Below, piece after piece: positions 1 through 7,248 of a DNA stretch of 21,128 nucleotides. Origin of the DNA: Bacillota bacterium (lineage in GTDB: Bacteria; Bacillota; Bacilli; Paenibacillales; Paenibacillaceae). Position 1 is the stretch's first letter, and each line of letters opens with the position of its first letter. The stretch is taken from assembly GCA_023386495.1 (NCBI GenBank), contig JAEWJS010000142.1, forward strand, positions 1-21,128. The letters are read 5' to 3'. A program made the translations under genes and the position numbers. The notes beneath the pieces were generated by a model. The model searched no databases and was not told the origin of the DNA. It worked only from the letters and a program-made list of their open reading frames with translations.

Positions 1-860
1 GCCTTGCTCTTCTCTTCGCTCTTCTCTTCGTTCTTCCGCTCGCGCTGCAGCAGCTTCTCGAGATCGCGCTTCTTCTTCTCCACTTCCTTCTCATCGATCA
101 CGGACGAGATCCCGCCCAGCGGCTCCGTCACATTGTGAATCGAGGCTTGCTTCAGCTGTTCGATCGTAATCGGCAGGCCCTTCTCTTCGGCGAGCAAGTA
201 TACCGCCATTTTCCCAGGCGAGACTCCCTGCGCTTGCGACGATTCGCGCAGTTCCTTCGGCGCCCTCACGTGGGCGATCGTAACGGCTGGCGCATCATCC
301 GGCTTCGCATTGGTATCTGCAGCTGCCATTACCGCTTTGTCGACCGACTCGACAACCGCGTCCTCGAACCGAGCGCCCACCTTGTCAGCTACGACCATAC
401 TAGTGATCAGCACGTCTCCGCCTTGGGCCGAGAGATATCCTTGCGATTCCGCGTTATGAATGACGGCTGTCGTCACTTGGTCGATGGTCGCCCCTTCGAT
501 CGCCACTCCTGCGATGACCTTCTCGCCGTCATCGTTCAAACCGCGAATCTCGACCACCTCGCGATCCCGGTCGATGCCGATTTCAATGCTCGGGTTAATG
601 TCCATTGCGACGTACATGGCGACATCAGGTCCTTGATCGATCGTTAAGAGTCGCGGCAGGAACAAGGCCAGGAGGAGGACGGCCGCCGCACTCGCCGTGA
701 GCCAGCTGCGATTGGCGCTCCACTGCTTCCCTGCAGCTTCGAACCAGACTTCCTCGCCTACCGAGTGCTGGCCCTTATTCGGAATCCGGCGATATTCGCC
801 GTCAGGCGTCAACACGACGCTGAACCGCTTATGCACTTCCATCACGATGCCCCTGTTCAT
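1..860 (-). CDS. rsgI: Anti-sigma-I factor RsgI, C-terminus beyond the window
   Basis: Membrane-anchored anti-sigma factor that holds SigI inactive until an envelope signal triggers its proteolysis. The frame is open from ATG at 860 to the window edge (about 286 codons seen). A cytoplasmic RsgI_N-type domain occupies residues 1-48, starting MNRGIVMEV. One membrane segment follows at about 53-72, then an extracytoplasmic domain opening with YVAMDINPSIEIGI (83-96). That D-I-N-P-S core, with N89-P90, is the conserved RsgI/SEAL region where family members cleave themselves. The visible end is a Lys/Glu-rich, probably coiled tail with an EEKS repeat. A GGAGGT ribosome site lies inside the end of sigI, and the ATG overlaps the sigI stop as ATGA, so the two are translationally coupled. 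Identity is secure; the true C-terminus and any added sensor domain are not visible. Confidence 0.88.
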   Translation of the reverse strand, partial: MNRGIVMEVHKRFSVVLTPDGEYRRIPNKGQHSVGEEVWFEAAGKQWSANRSWLTASAAAVLLLALFLPRLLTIDQGPDVAMYVAMDINPSIEIGIDRDREVVEIRGLNDDGEKVIAGVAIEGATIDQVTTAVIHNAESQGYLSAQGGDVLITSMVVADKVGARFEDAVVESVDKAVMAAADTNAKPDDAPAVTIAHVRAPKELRESSQAQGVSPGKMAVYLLAEEKGLPITIEQLKQASIHNVTEPLGGISSVIDEKEVEKKKRDLEKLLQRERKNEEKSEEKSK

Positions 861-1678
861 GTTCCCACCTCCTCTGTCTGCGCGATCGGTGTGCCGACAG
901 GCACCCGTAAGTACTCCTGCAGATGCGGGTATTCACCCTCTATAATAAGCGCTGCTGCGATAATGAACTTACGATTGCGCTCAAGCGTCTTGCGGGAGAC
1001 GCTGCAGCGGTCCATCAGCTCCTTGATCGGAAGCTGACGCTTCGATTCCAGCTGAGCAAAAAGCACGCGGTCACCTGCCAGCATACGGCCGATTCCGAAC
1101 AACATCTCGCGTGAATCCGCATGCTTAGGCGACTTGTCCGCCAATTCCATGAACGATACGCCGTATCTGGACAACCGAGCCGCGAACGTCTCAATTTCGT
1201 CACGGCGCAGCTCTGTCAGCCGATCCTGCTCATAGATGGCCATCGCTTCAGCATTCTCGATCGGGTTCGAGCTCGAATCCTCTTCATCCTCGGCATCGAA
1301 TGCGCTCCACGGCGTGGAGTTGGCATGCTTAACCTCTCGACGGACATAATCAATCAACCGTCGGCGGATCACGGTATCGGCGAAGCCGAGGAATGATCTG
1401 CCCGCCGTCGGCGAGAATTGGTCGATCGCTTCGTTGAACGCCAAGAGCGCAATCGCGAACTCGTCGTCTCGCGCAGGATCGATATATCGTTTGCAGAACC
1501 GGCTCGTGGACTTCGCGATGTAAGGACGATACGCCGCGATAAAGGTGTCGCGAAGGACAGGATCTCCTTCTGCCGCGATTCGGGCCACGACCGATTCAGG
1601 CGATTGTTGCGCTTCGCCGTCCGAATTCGGCCTGCCCGCGTTTCTACCGAAGAAACGCTTGATTAATAGGAGTAACAA
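857..1678 (-). CDS. sigI: RNA polymerase sigma factor SigI
   Basis: Alternative sigma factor of the SigI family (heat and envelope stress in Bacillus; polysaccharide sensing in clostridia). The core at about residues 50-120 carries the region-2 signature YIAKSTSRFCKRYID, then DDEFAIALLAFNEAIDQFSP, FADTVIRRRLIDYVRRE. The C-terminal SigI-specific helix-turn-helix region contains KRQLPIKELMDRCSVSRKT. About 273 residues, slightly longer than the 251 of B. subtilis SigI. Start choice: a GTG at 1687 is in frame but its only Shine-Dalgarno-like bases abut it. The TTG at 1678 sits a normal distance after AGAGGTGG, so TTG is preferred. The stop overlaps the rsgI start by 4 bases. A likely sigma-I-type promoter lies just upstream, which suggests autoregulation. 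Confidence 0.9.
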   Translation of the reverse strand: MLLLLIKRFFGRNAGRPNSDGEAQQSPESVVARIAAEGDPVLRDTFIAAYRPYIAKSTSRFCKRYIDPARDDEFAIALLAFNEAIDQFSPTAGRSFLGFADTVIRRRLIDYVRREVKHANSTPWSAFDAEDEEDSSSNPIENAEAMAIYEQDRLTELRRDEIETFAARLSRYGVSFMELADKSPKHADSREMLFGIGRMLAGDRVLFAQLESKRQLPIKELMDRCSVSRKTLERNRKFIIAAALIIEGEYPHLQEYLRVPVGTPIAQTEEVGT

Positions 1679-1702
1679 ACGCTCCACCTCTTATGTATAA
1701 CA

Positions 1703-1732
1703 TTCGTGTGTGTTTCCCCTATATGCGGGGGT
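1703..1732 (-). promoter_or_regulatory. Candidate sigma-I-type autoregulatory promoter of sigI-rsgI
   Basis: On the minus strand ACCCCC (1732-1727) is followed 20 bases later by CGAA (1706-1703), ending about 25 bases before the sigI TTG. ACCCCC and CGAA are, from memory, the -35 and -10 elements of SigI-dependent promoters in Bacillus and Clostridium. I am unsure that a 20-base spacing is within the usual range. The C-run is also half of a CCCC-N7-GGGG dyad. The terminator of the preceding gene lies immediately upstream, so a promoter is needed here. Confidence 0.5.
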
Positions 1733-1738
1733 ACAATG

Positions 1739-1763
1739 AAAAAAGCCTCCGCAAGGAGGCTTA
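1739..1763 (-). terminator. Rho-independent terminator after the Cys-rich small protein gene
   Basis: Read on the minus strand, AAGCCTCC-TTGC-GGAGGCTT forms an 8-bp perfect stem with a 4-base loop followed by a run of T. It lies just past the stop at 1774 and isolates that gene from sigI. Confidence 0.9.
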
Positions 1764-1773
1764 CGTACACCTG

Positions 1774-2196
1774 TCATCTGCGTTCGGAAGTTCGGCGCTG
1801 CAGGAGCTTATTGCGTCTGCCGTTCAGCATGACTAGACGCTTCTTCAGCTGCTCCTCCCACTCTCGATCGTTCCAGTGCTTCGCGACGGACATTAAGTCC
1901 AGCGACATATCGATCTGACTCATGACGACGTCCATCGGATCCTCATTCTCATTGTTCACGCAGTTCTCGTGCAGCTCGTTGCTCTCTTGATCCACATAGT
2001 CCTGGAAATCCACCTCGGTGGCCCCATCGCCATGAGCGTATTCGGCAAGAATCTCGTACTCGTTCTCTACCATATAATGAATATCTACGCGATGGCATAC
2101 CGGACAGAACAAGATCGGTACGTTATGAATATGCGTGCGATAGTGCTTCAATGTTCCCGTCGTGCCTATCATGCTTGCACCGCAGCAAAAGCTCAT
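1774..2196 (-). CDS. Small Cys-rich protein with a YgiT-like zinc-finger N-terminus, function unknown
   Basis: A 140-residue soluble, acidic protein with no signal peptide or membrane segment. Cysteines C4, C5, C31 and C34 (CPVC preceded by NVPILF) resemble the YgiT/MqsA-type zinc finger, in which a first Cys pair is followed by about 25 residues, a Val-Pro motif and a CxxC. Residues 40-65 are acidic, and the C-terminal 50 residues (WNDREWEEQLKKR... RRNKLLQRR) form a basic, probably helical tail. GGGAGGTGAT lies 5 bases before the ATG, an excellent ribosome site. The gene stands alone between the leuB terminator and its own terminator. No antitoxin or toxin partner is visible, so a toxin-antitoxin role is not supported. 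The coding call is confident; the function is unknown. Confidence 0.75.
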   Translation of the reverse strand: MSFCCGASMIGTTGTLKHYRTHIHNVPILFCPVCHRVDIHYMVENEYEILAEYAHGDGATEVDFQDYVDQESNELHENCVNNENEDPMDVVMSQIDMSLDLMSVAKHWNDREWEEQLKKRLVMLNGRRNKLLQRRTSERR

Positions 2197-2283
2197 ACGA
2201 TCACCTCCCGAGAATCACTCTTCTTCACTGTATTCGCCGCATGCCTGCCGAATTCCTGCCCGCCCCCTTCGACAAAATACACC

Positions 2284-2321
2284 AAAAAAGCCTCCTTCCC
2301 TATCGATAGGGAAGGAGGCTT
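2284..2321 (-). terminator. Terminator of the ilv-leu operon after leuB
   Basis: A 32-bp perfect palindrome (2289-2320) centred on ATCGAT, with arms GCCTCCTTCCCTAT/ATAGGGAAGGAGGC, followed on the minus strand by a run of six T. It sits about 30 bases after the leuB stop and marks the end of the operon, so leuC and leuD are not co-transcribed downstream. Confidence 0.95.
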
Positions 2322-2353
2322 CGGTCAACCGTCCGACAGATGCCGGCGTCTTG

Positions 2354-3433
2354 TTATTTTTTCATTGCGGCAACGATCAGATCGCCCATAGCTTGCGTGC
2401 CGATCGCCTTGCTCTTATCGACCGCGATATCGCCTGTGCGATGACCGGCATCCAATACGCTTGCTACCGCGTCTTCGATCGACTGTGCGGCTTGGTCATA
2501 GCCGAACGTCAGACGGTACATGAGCGCGACCGACAGAATCGTCGCAATCGGGTTCGAGATGCCTTGGCCTGCAATGTCAGGCGCGGAGCCGTGTACCGGC
2601 TCGTAAAGGCCGAATGCGCCTTCGCCAAGCGATGCGGACGACAGCATGCCGATCGAGCCCGTCAGCATAGCAGCTTCGTCGCTCAGAATGTCGCCGAACA
2701 TGTTCTCGGTGACGATGACGTCGAAGCTGGATGGACGGCGCAGCAGTTGCATCGCGCAGTTGTCGACGAGCACATGCTCCAGCTCGACATCCGGATATTC
2801 CGGCGCGATCCGATTCACGACTTCGCGCCATAGGCGGGACGTCTCGAGCACGTTCGCCTTGTCGACGGAAGCCAGCTTCTTGCGGCGCTTCTGCGCGATC
2901 TCGAACGCCTGACGCACGATGCGCTCGATCTCTTGCACGTTGTATACGCAAGTATCGACCGCTTCTTCGCCGCTTACGCCCTCGCGGCGGAATTTCTCGC
3001 CGAAGTAGATGCCGCCCGTCAGCTCGCGCACGACGATCAGGTCAGTGCCTTCGAGTACTTCAGGCTTCAACGTCGAAGCATCTTTCAGGCAATCGAAGAT
3101 CGTAGCCGGACGGATGTTCGAGAACAAGCCAAGCGCCTTGCGAATGCCCAGCAAGCCCGTCTCCGGACGGAGTTCCTTCGAATTGTTATCCCACTTAGGG
3201 CCGCCTACCGCACCGAGCAGCACGGCATCCGCGTTCTTGCACATGTCCAGCGTTTCTTGCGGCAGCGGCGTGCCCTTCTCGTCGATCGCGATGCCGCCGA
3301 ACAGCCCATGCTCGAATTCGAACGAGAGGCCGAACAGCTCCTCCGTCTTCTTCATTACCTTGATCGCTTCGCCGACAACCTCCGGACCGATGCCGTCACC
3401 GGCGATAACCGCGATTTTTTTCACTTCTGCCAT
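2354..3433 (-). CDS. leuB: 3-isopropylmalate dehydrogenase
   Basis: Cytoplasmic NAD-dependent enzyme that oxidises and decarboxylates 3-isopropylmalate to 2-oxoisocaproate, the third step of leucine synthesis. The 359-residue length matches the family (about 360). Recognisable signatures are IAVIAGDGIGPEV at the N-terminus, RELTGGIYFGE near 135-147, the metal-binding ENMFGDILSDEA near 240-251, and the NAD-site segment HGSAPDIAGQGISNPIATIL. The ribosome site GAAGGAG lies 9 bases before the ATG. It is the last gene of the operon, separated from leuA by a 152-base spacer with a small GC-rich hairpin. Confidence 0.97.
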   Translation of the reverse strand: MAEVKKIAVIAGDGIGPEVVGEAIKVMKKTEELFGLSFEFEHGLFGGIAIDEKGTPLPQETLDMCKNADAVLLGAVGGPKWDNNSKELRPETGLLGIRKALGLFSNIRPATIFDCLKDASTLKPEVLEGTDLIVVRELTGGIYFGEKFRREGVSGEEAVDTCVYNVQEIERIVRQAFEIAQKRRKKLASVDKANVLETSRLWREVVNRIAPEYPDVELEHVLVDNCAMQLLRRPSSFDVIVTENMFGDILSDEAAMLTGSIGMLSSASLGEGAFGLYEPVHGSAPDIAGQGISNPIATILSVALMYRLTFGYDQAAQSIEDAVASVLDAGHRTGDIAVDKSKAIGTQAMGDLIVAAMKK

Positions 3434-3549
3434 AATCTAACACTCCTTCGATAGCAATATCCTATATGTACCGTTGTACCATAGCTTGCGCTTCATGACC
3501 AAGATATAAAACCTATTGCCTTTATTGCATATCGTTATAGGGACAGCCG

Positions 3550-3568
3550 CCGCCGCATGAAGCGGCGG
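3550..3568 (-). other. GC-rich hairpin in the leuA-leuB spacer
   Basis: CCGCCGC-ATGAA-GCGGCGG forms a 7-bp all-GC stem with a 5-base loop just after the leuA stop. No T-run follows on the minus strand, so it is not a typical terminator. It may act as an mRNA stability or processing element. The rest of the spacer shows only the leuB ribosome site. Confidence 0.45.
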
Positions 3569-3585
3569 GCGCTCTGCTCCCTTGC

Positions 3586-5130
3586 TTAGATCAAGCTCAT
3601 CTTGTCGCGGCGTCCCGGCGATTGACGCTTGTCAATCAGGCGGTTGAGCGCATCGACATAAGCACGCGCGCTGGCTTCGAGAATATCGGTGCTGAGGCCG
3701 CGGCCTTGCGCCGATACGTCGTTCTGCTTCAGCACGACATGAACCTCGCCGAGCGCATCCTTGCCATGCGTAACCGACTTGATCGAATAATCCTCGAGCT
3801 CGACAGCCTCGCCCGTCAGCGCATCGATCGCGTTGTAGATCGCGTCGACAGAGCCGTTGCCTTCGGCACGCTGCTCCTTGACGCCTTCGCCTGCAACCTT
3901 GACCGCGATTGCCGCATGCGGGACGGATTGGTTGCCGTAGTTCACCTGGATCGTCTCGAGCGTATACACCTCAGGCGTGTCGATCAGCTTCTCTTCCAGC
4001 ATGGCGCGAATGTCCTCGTCGCCGACGTTCTTCTTCTTGTCCGCCAGGTCCTTGAACTTCGCGAATGCCGCGTTGACCGCTTCGTCGTTCAATTCGTAGC
4101 CGAGGTCAATCAGCTTCTCGCGGAAAGCATGGCGGCCCGAATGCTTGCCCAGCACAAGCTTCGACTCGACCAGACCGATCGTCTCGGGCGAGATGATCTC
4201 GTAGGTCGTCTTCTCCTTCAGCATGCCGTCCTGATGAATGCCCGATTCATGCGCAAAAGCGTTCGCGCCGACGATCGCCTTATTCCCCGGCACGACCATG
4301 CCCGTCAGCTTGCTGACCAGCCGGCTCGTGCGAGCAATCTCCTTCAAGTTCAGCGTCGTACGCGCTTGGTAGAATTCCGCCCGCGTGTTCAGTGCCAAAG
4401 CGACTTCCTCAAGCGCGGTATTGCCTGCGCGTTCGCCGATGCCGTTGATCGTGCCTTCGACTTGCTCGGCGCCGTTCTCGATGGCCGCGAGCGCGTTCGC
4501 CGTTGCCATGCCGAGGTCGTCGTGGCAGTGCGCGCTCAGCTGGATTTTCTCGATTCCAGGGACGTTCGTGCGGAGCGTCTTGAAGATGTTGCCGAATTCC
4601 GACGGCGTCATGTAGCCGACCGTGTCCGGAATGTTGACGACCGTCGCGCCGGCACGAATCGCCATCGCCGTTACTTCGCACAGGAAGTCAAGCTCTGTCC
4701 GGCCTGCATCCTCCGGCGAGAACTCGATCTTGTCGAAATATTGCTTCGCGTAACGAATTGCCGCTTCGGCCGTCTCCAGCACCTGCTCTTTCTCCATGCG
4801 AAGCTTATGCTTACGGTGGATCGGGGACGTCGCCAGGAACAGGTGAATGCACGGATCCTGCGCATCCTTCAGCGCTTCCCGTACCGCGTCGATATCTTGC
4901 GTCCGCGAACGGGACAGCCCGATGACCGTCGCATTCTTGACCGCCTTCGCGACCGCCGCGACGCCGGCCAGATCGCCCGGCGATGCCGCAGGGAATCCGG
5001 CTTCGATGCGATCGATGCCGAGCTTCTCGAGTTGAAGCGCGATTTCGACCTTTTCCTTCATATTCAAGTTAACCCCAGGCGACTGCTCGCCGTCTCGCAG
5101 GGTCGTATCGAACAAGTATATTTTACGCAT
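3586..5130 (-). CDS. leuA: 2-isopropylmalate synthase
   Basis: Condenses acetyl-CoA with 2-oxoisovalerate, the committed step of leucine synthesis. The 514 residues fit the long LeuA type, with a TIM-barrel catalytic domain and a C-terminal leucine-binding regulatory domain. FDTTLRDGEQSPG (7-19) supplies the catalytic Arg12 and metal ligand Asp13. SAHCHDDLGMA gives metal ligands His201 and His203. GANAFAHESGIHQDG lies in the linker region. The last 130 residues match the LeuA dimer domain, so feedback inhibition by leucine is expected. The ATG follows GGAGGTGCAGCA, a well-placed ribosome site. It lies 166 bases downstream of ilvC, across a structured spacer, and upstream of leuB. Confidence 0.97.
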   Translation of the reverse strand: MRKIYLFDTTLRDGEQSPGVNLNMKEKVEIALQLEKLGIDRIEAGFPAASPGDLAGVAAVAKAVKNATVIGLSRSRTQDIDAVREALKDAQDPCIHLFLATSPIHRKHKLRMEKEQVLETAEAAIRYAKQYFDKIEFSPEDAGRTELDFLCEVTAMAIRAGATVVNIPDTVGYMTPSEFGNIFKTLRTNVPGIEKIQLSAHCHDDLGMATANALAAIENGAEQVEGTINGIGERAGNTALEEVALALNTRAEFYQARTTLNLKEIARTSRLVSKLTGMVVPGNKAIVGANAFAHESGIHQDGMLKEKTTYEIISPETIGLVESKLVLGKHSGRHAFREKLIDLGYELNDEAVNAAFAKFKDLADKKKNVGDEDIRAMLEEKLIDTPEVYTLETIQVNYGNQSVPHAAIAVKVAGEGVKEQRAEGNGSVDAIYNAIDALTGEAVELEDYSIKSVTHGKDALGEVHVVLKQNDVSAQGRGLSTDILEASARAYVDALNRLIDKRQSPGRRDKMSLI

Positions 5131-5176
5131 TGCTGCACCTCCATGACGTCTGATGCCTGCCTAGCCGTACCTTGAC

Positions 5177-5286
5177 CCATATGGAAGCGGAATATCCCGG
5201 ACGAGACGCACGGTTCAGGCCATGCCTATCGCATGGCCCGCCGCATCGCCCGTACCGGGATTCGTAAGTTCCGCTTGCCGATATGG
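5177..5286 (-). other. Large nested hairpin in the ilvC-leuA spacer
   Basis: The outer arms 5177-5200 and 5255-5286 are imperfect inverted repeats. Both, read towards the centre, contain CCATAT, AAGCGGAA and ATCCCGG, with a few unpaired bases in the longer arm. An 8-bp perfect hairpin, GGCCATGC-CTATC-GCATGGCC (5218-5238), lies inside. No T-run follows, so it is unlikely to be a terminator. In B. subtilis a stem-loop just downstream of ilvC stabilises a processed ilvC mRNA, and this element lies in the same place. A similar role here is inference. Confidence 0.6.
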
Positions 5287-5296
5287 TTGTCGATCC

Positions 5297-6289
<993 letters not shown>

Positions 6290-6316
6290 GAGAATGTAAG
6301 CCTCCTTTGAATTTGA

Positions 6317-6639
6317 ACCCTTTTGAGCGGGTGATCGAGGGGGAGAGTCCGGAAGGACTTGATCGCCTCGAAAATTGTTGAATTGGTTAAAATCGTGTCG
6401 CCGCGCTCCGAATGGCATGTCTCCCTCCGCCTGCTGTTGAAGCCGGGTTTCCCCCGATTCCACATAAGATGTGGAAACCCGTCTTCAAAGGCAGGACGTA
6501 GACTCTCCGGGAGACATCCATTCTCCGCTCCGCTTCTTTTTAACCAGACAACTTCTTCAGCATTCAATCCTCCCGGGGGAAGGTGAGGCAAGTGACGATT
6601 CGTTCAATCTCCCCGCTGGATAACCCGCTCAAAACGGGT
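6317..6639. repeat. About 320-bp imperfect palindrome (MITE-like or structured RNA) in the ilvN-ilvC spacer
   Basis: Both ends carry the same sequence in opposite orientation. Left: ACCC-TTTTGAGCGGGTGATC then GAGGGGGAGAG. Right, on the minus strand: ACCCGTTTTGAGCGGGTTATC then CAGCGGGGAGA. About 28 of 33 positions match. The arms continue with GGTTAAAA, GAATGG(C)ATGTCTCCC (6410-6425, pairing with 6509-6523), CCTGC..TTGAAG.CGGGTTTCC (26 of 29 matching) and a central CCACAT-AAG-ATGTGG (6460-6474). The element fills most of the 467-base spacer between ilvN and ilvC. No target-site duplication was found. It could be a MITE-type insertion, an inverted duplication or a transcribed giant hairpin. No other copy was seen in this window. 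Confidence 0.75.
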
Positions 6640-6756
6640 GTGTGCCTATGTAGGGCCCGTCCTGCCCGGCGGTGACGTCGGCAGGACAAATACGCCATTT
6701 ACCATCTTACATCATATTGCCGAAGCTTGCATCTTCTAATAGCGATAGCAGGCCTA

Positions 6757-7248
6757 TTATTTCATTACCGCGTTGCCCCGCGTCATGGCGGTGACGCCGG
6801 TGCGGGACAGCTCGCGGATGCCGTAAGGCTTGAGCAGCTCGACCATCGCGTCGATCTTCTCGCTGTCGCCGACGACCTGCACGATCATCGATGCGGTACC
6901 GATGTCGACGACGGCTGCGCGGAACGTCTCGACGACGCCGAGAATTTCCGGCCGGGCCGCAGGGTCCGCGCTCACCTTGATGAGCGCGAGCTCGCGGCCG
7001 ACCATCGGGTTGGCGCTGAGGTCGACGACCTTGATGACGTCAATGATTTTATAGAGCTGCTTGCTCACTTGCTCGAGCGTCTTATCGTCGCCGCTTGTCA
7101 CGATGACCATCCGGGACAAGCCCGGCTCCTCGCTCGTACCGACCGTAATGCTCTCGATATTGAAGCCGCGGCGTCCGAACAAGCCGGACACGCGCTGCAG
7201 AACGCCGGGCTGATCGTTCACGAGAACGGCAATTGTATGCTTCTTCAT
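6757..7248 (-). CDS. ilvN: Acetolactate synthase small (regulatory) subunit
   Basis: Regulatory subunit of acetohydroxyacid synthase; it binds valine and activates the IlvB catalytic subunit. At 163 residues it has the usual length. The N-terminal ACT domain reads HTIAVLVNDQPGVLQRVSGLF, then RRGFNIESITVG. A second, ACT-like domain (about 80-163) has ELALIKV, FRAAVVDIG and PYGIRELSRTGVTAM. Its ATG follows the TAG of ilvB with no gap, implying translational coupling that suits a stoichiometric complex. B. subtilis calls the same gene ilvH. Downstream the operon is interrupted by the large palindromic element before ilvC. Confidence 0.96.
   Translation of the reverse strand: MKKHTIAVLVNDQPGVLQRVSGLFGRRGFNIESITVGTSEEPGLSRMVIVTSGDDKTLEQVSKQLYKIIDVIKVVDLSANPMVGRELALIKVSADPAARPEILGVVETFRAAVVDIGTASMIVQVVGDSEKIDAMVELLKPYGIRELSRTGVTAMTRGNAVMK

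Noticed and set aside
1774..2196. Toxin-antitoxin module based on the zinc-finger protein
   Set aside because: No partner gene lies within operon distance on the same strand, and terminators flank the gene on both sides.
3440..3500. Internal promoter before leuB (TTGGTC ... TACAAC on the minus strand)
   Set aside because: The boxes are poor and the spacing is 18; not strong enough to list as a feature.
3622..5175. 517-codon open frame on the plus strand, opposite leuA
   Set aside because: It is antisense to a certain leuA, has an Arg/Asp-rich composition typical of GC-rich antisense frames, and has no ribosome site or recognisable domain.
6657..6687. GTCCTGCC/GGCAGGAC hairpin after ilvN as a possible terminator
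   Set aside because: The 8-bp stem is real, but GC-rich sequence rather than a T-run follows on the minus strand, so termination is not supported. It may simply add to the structured spacer.
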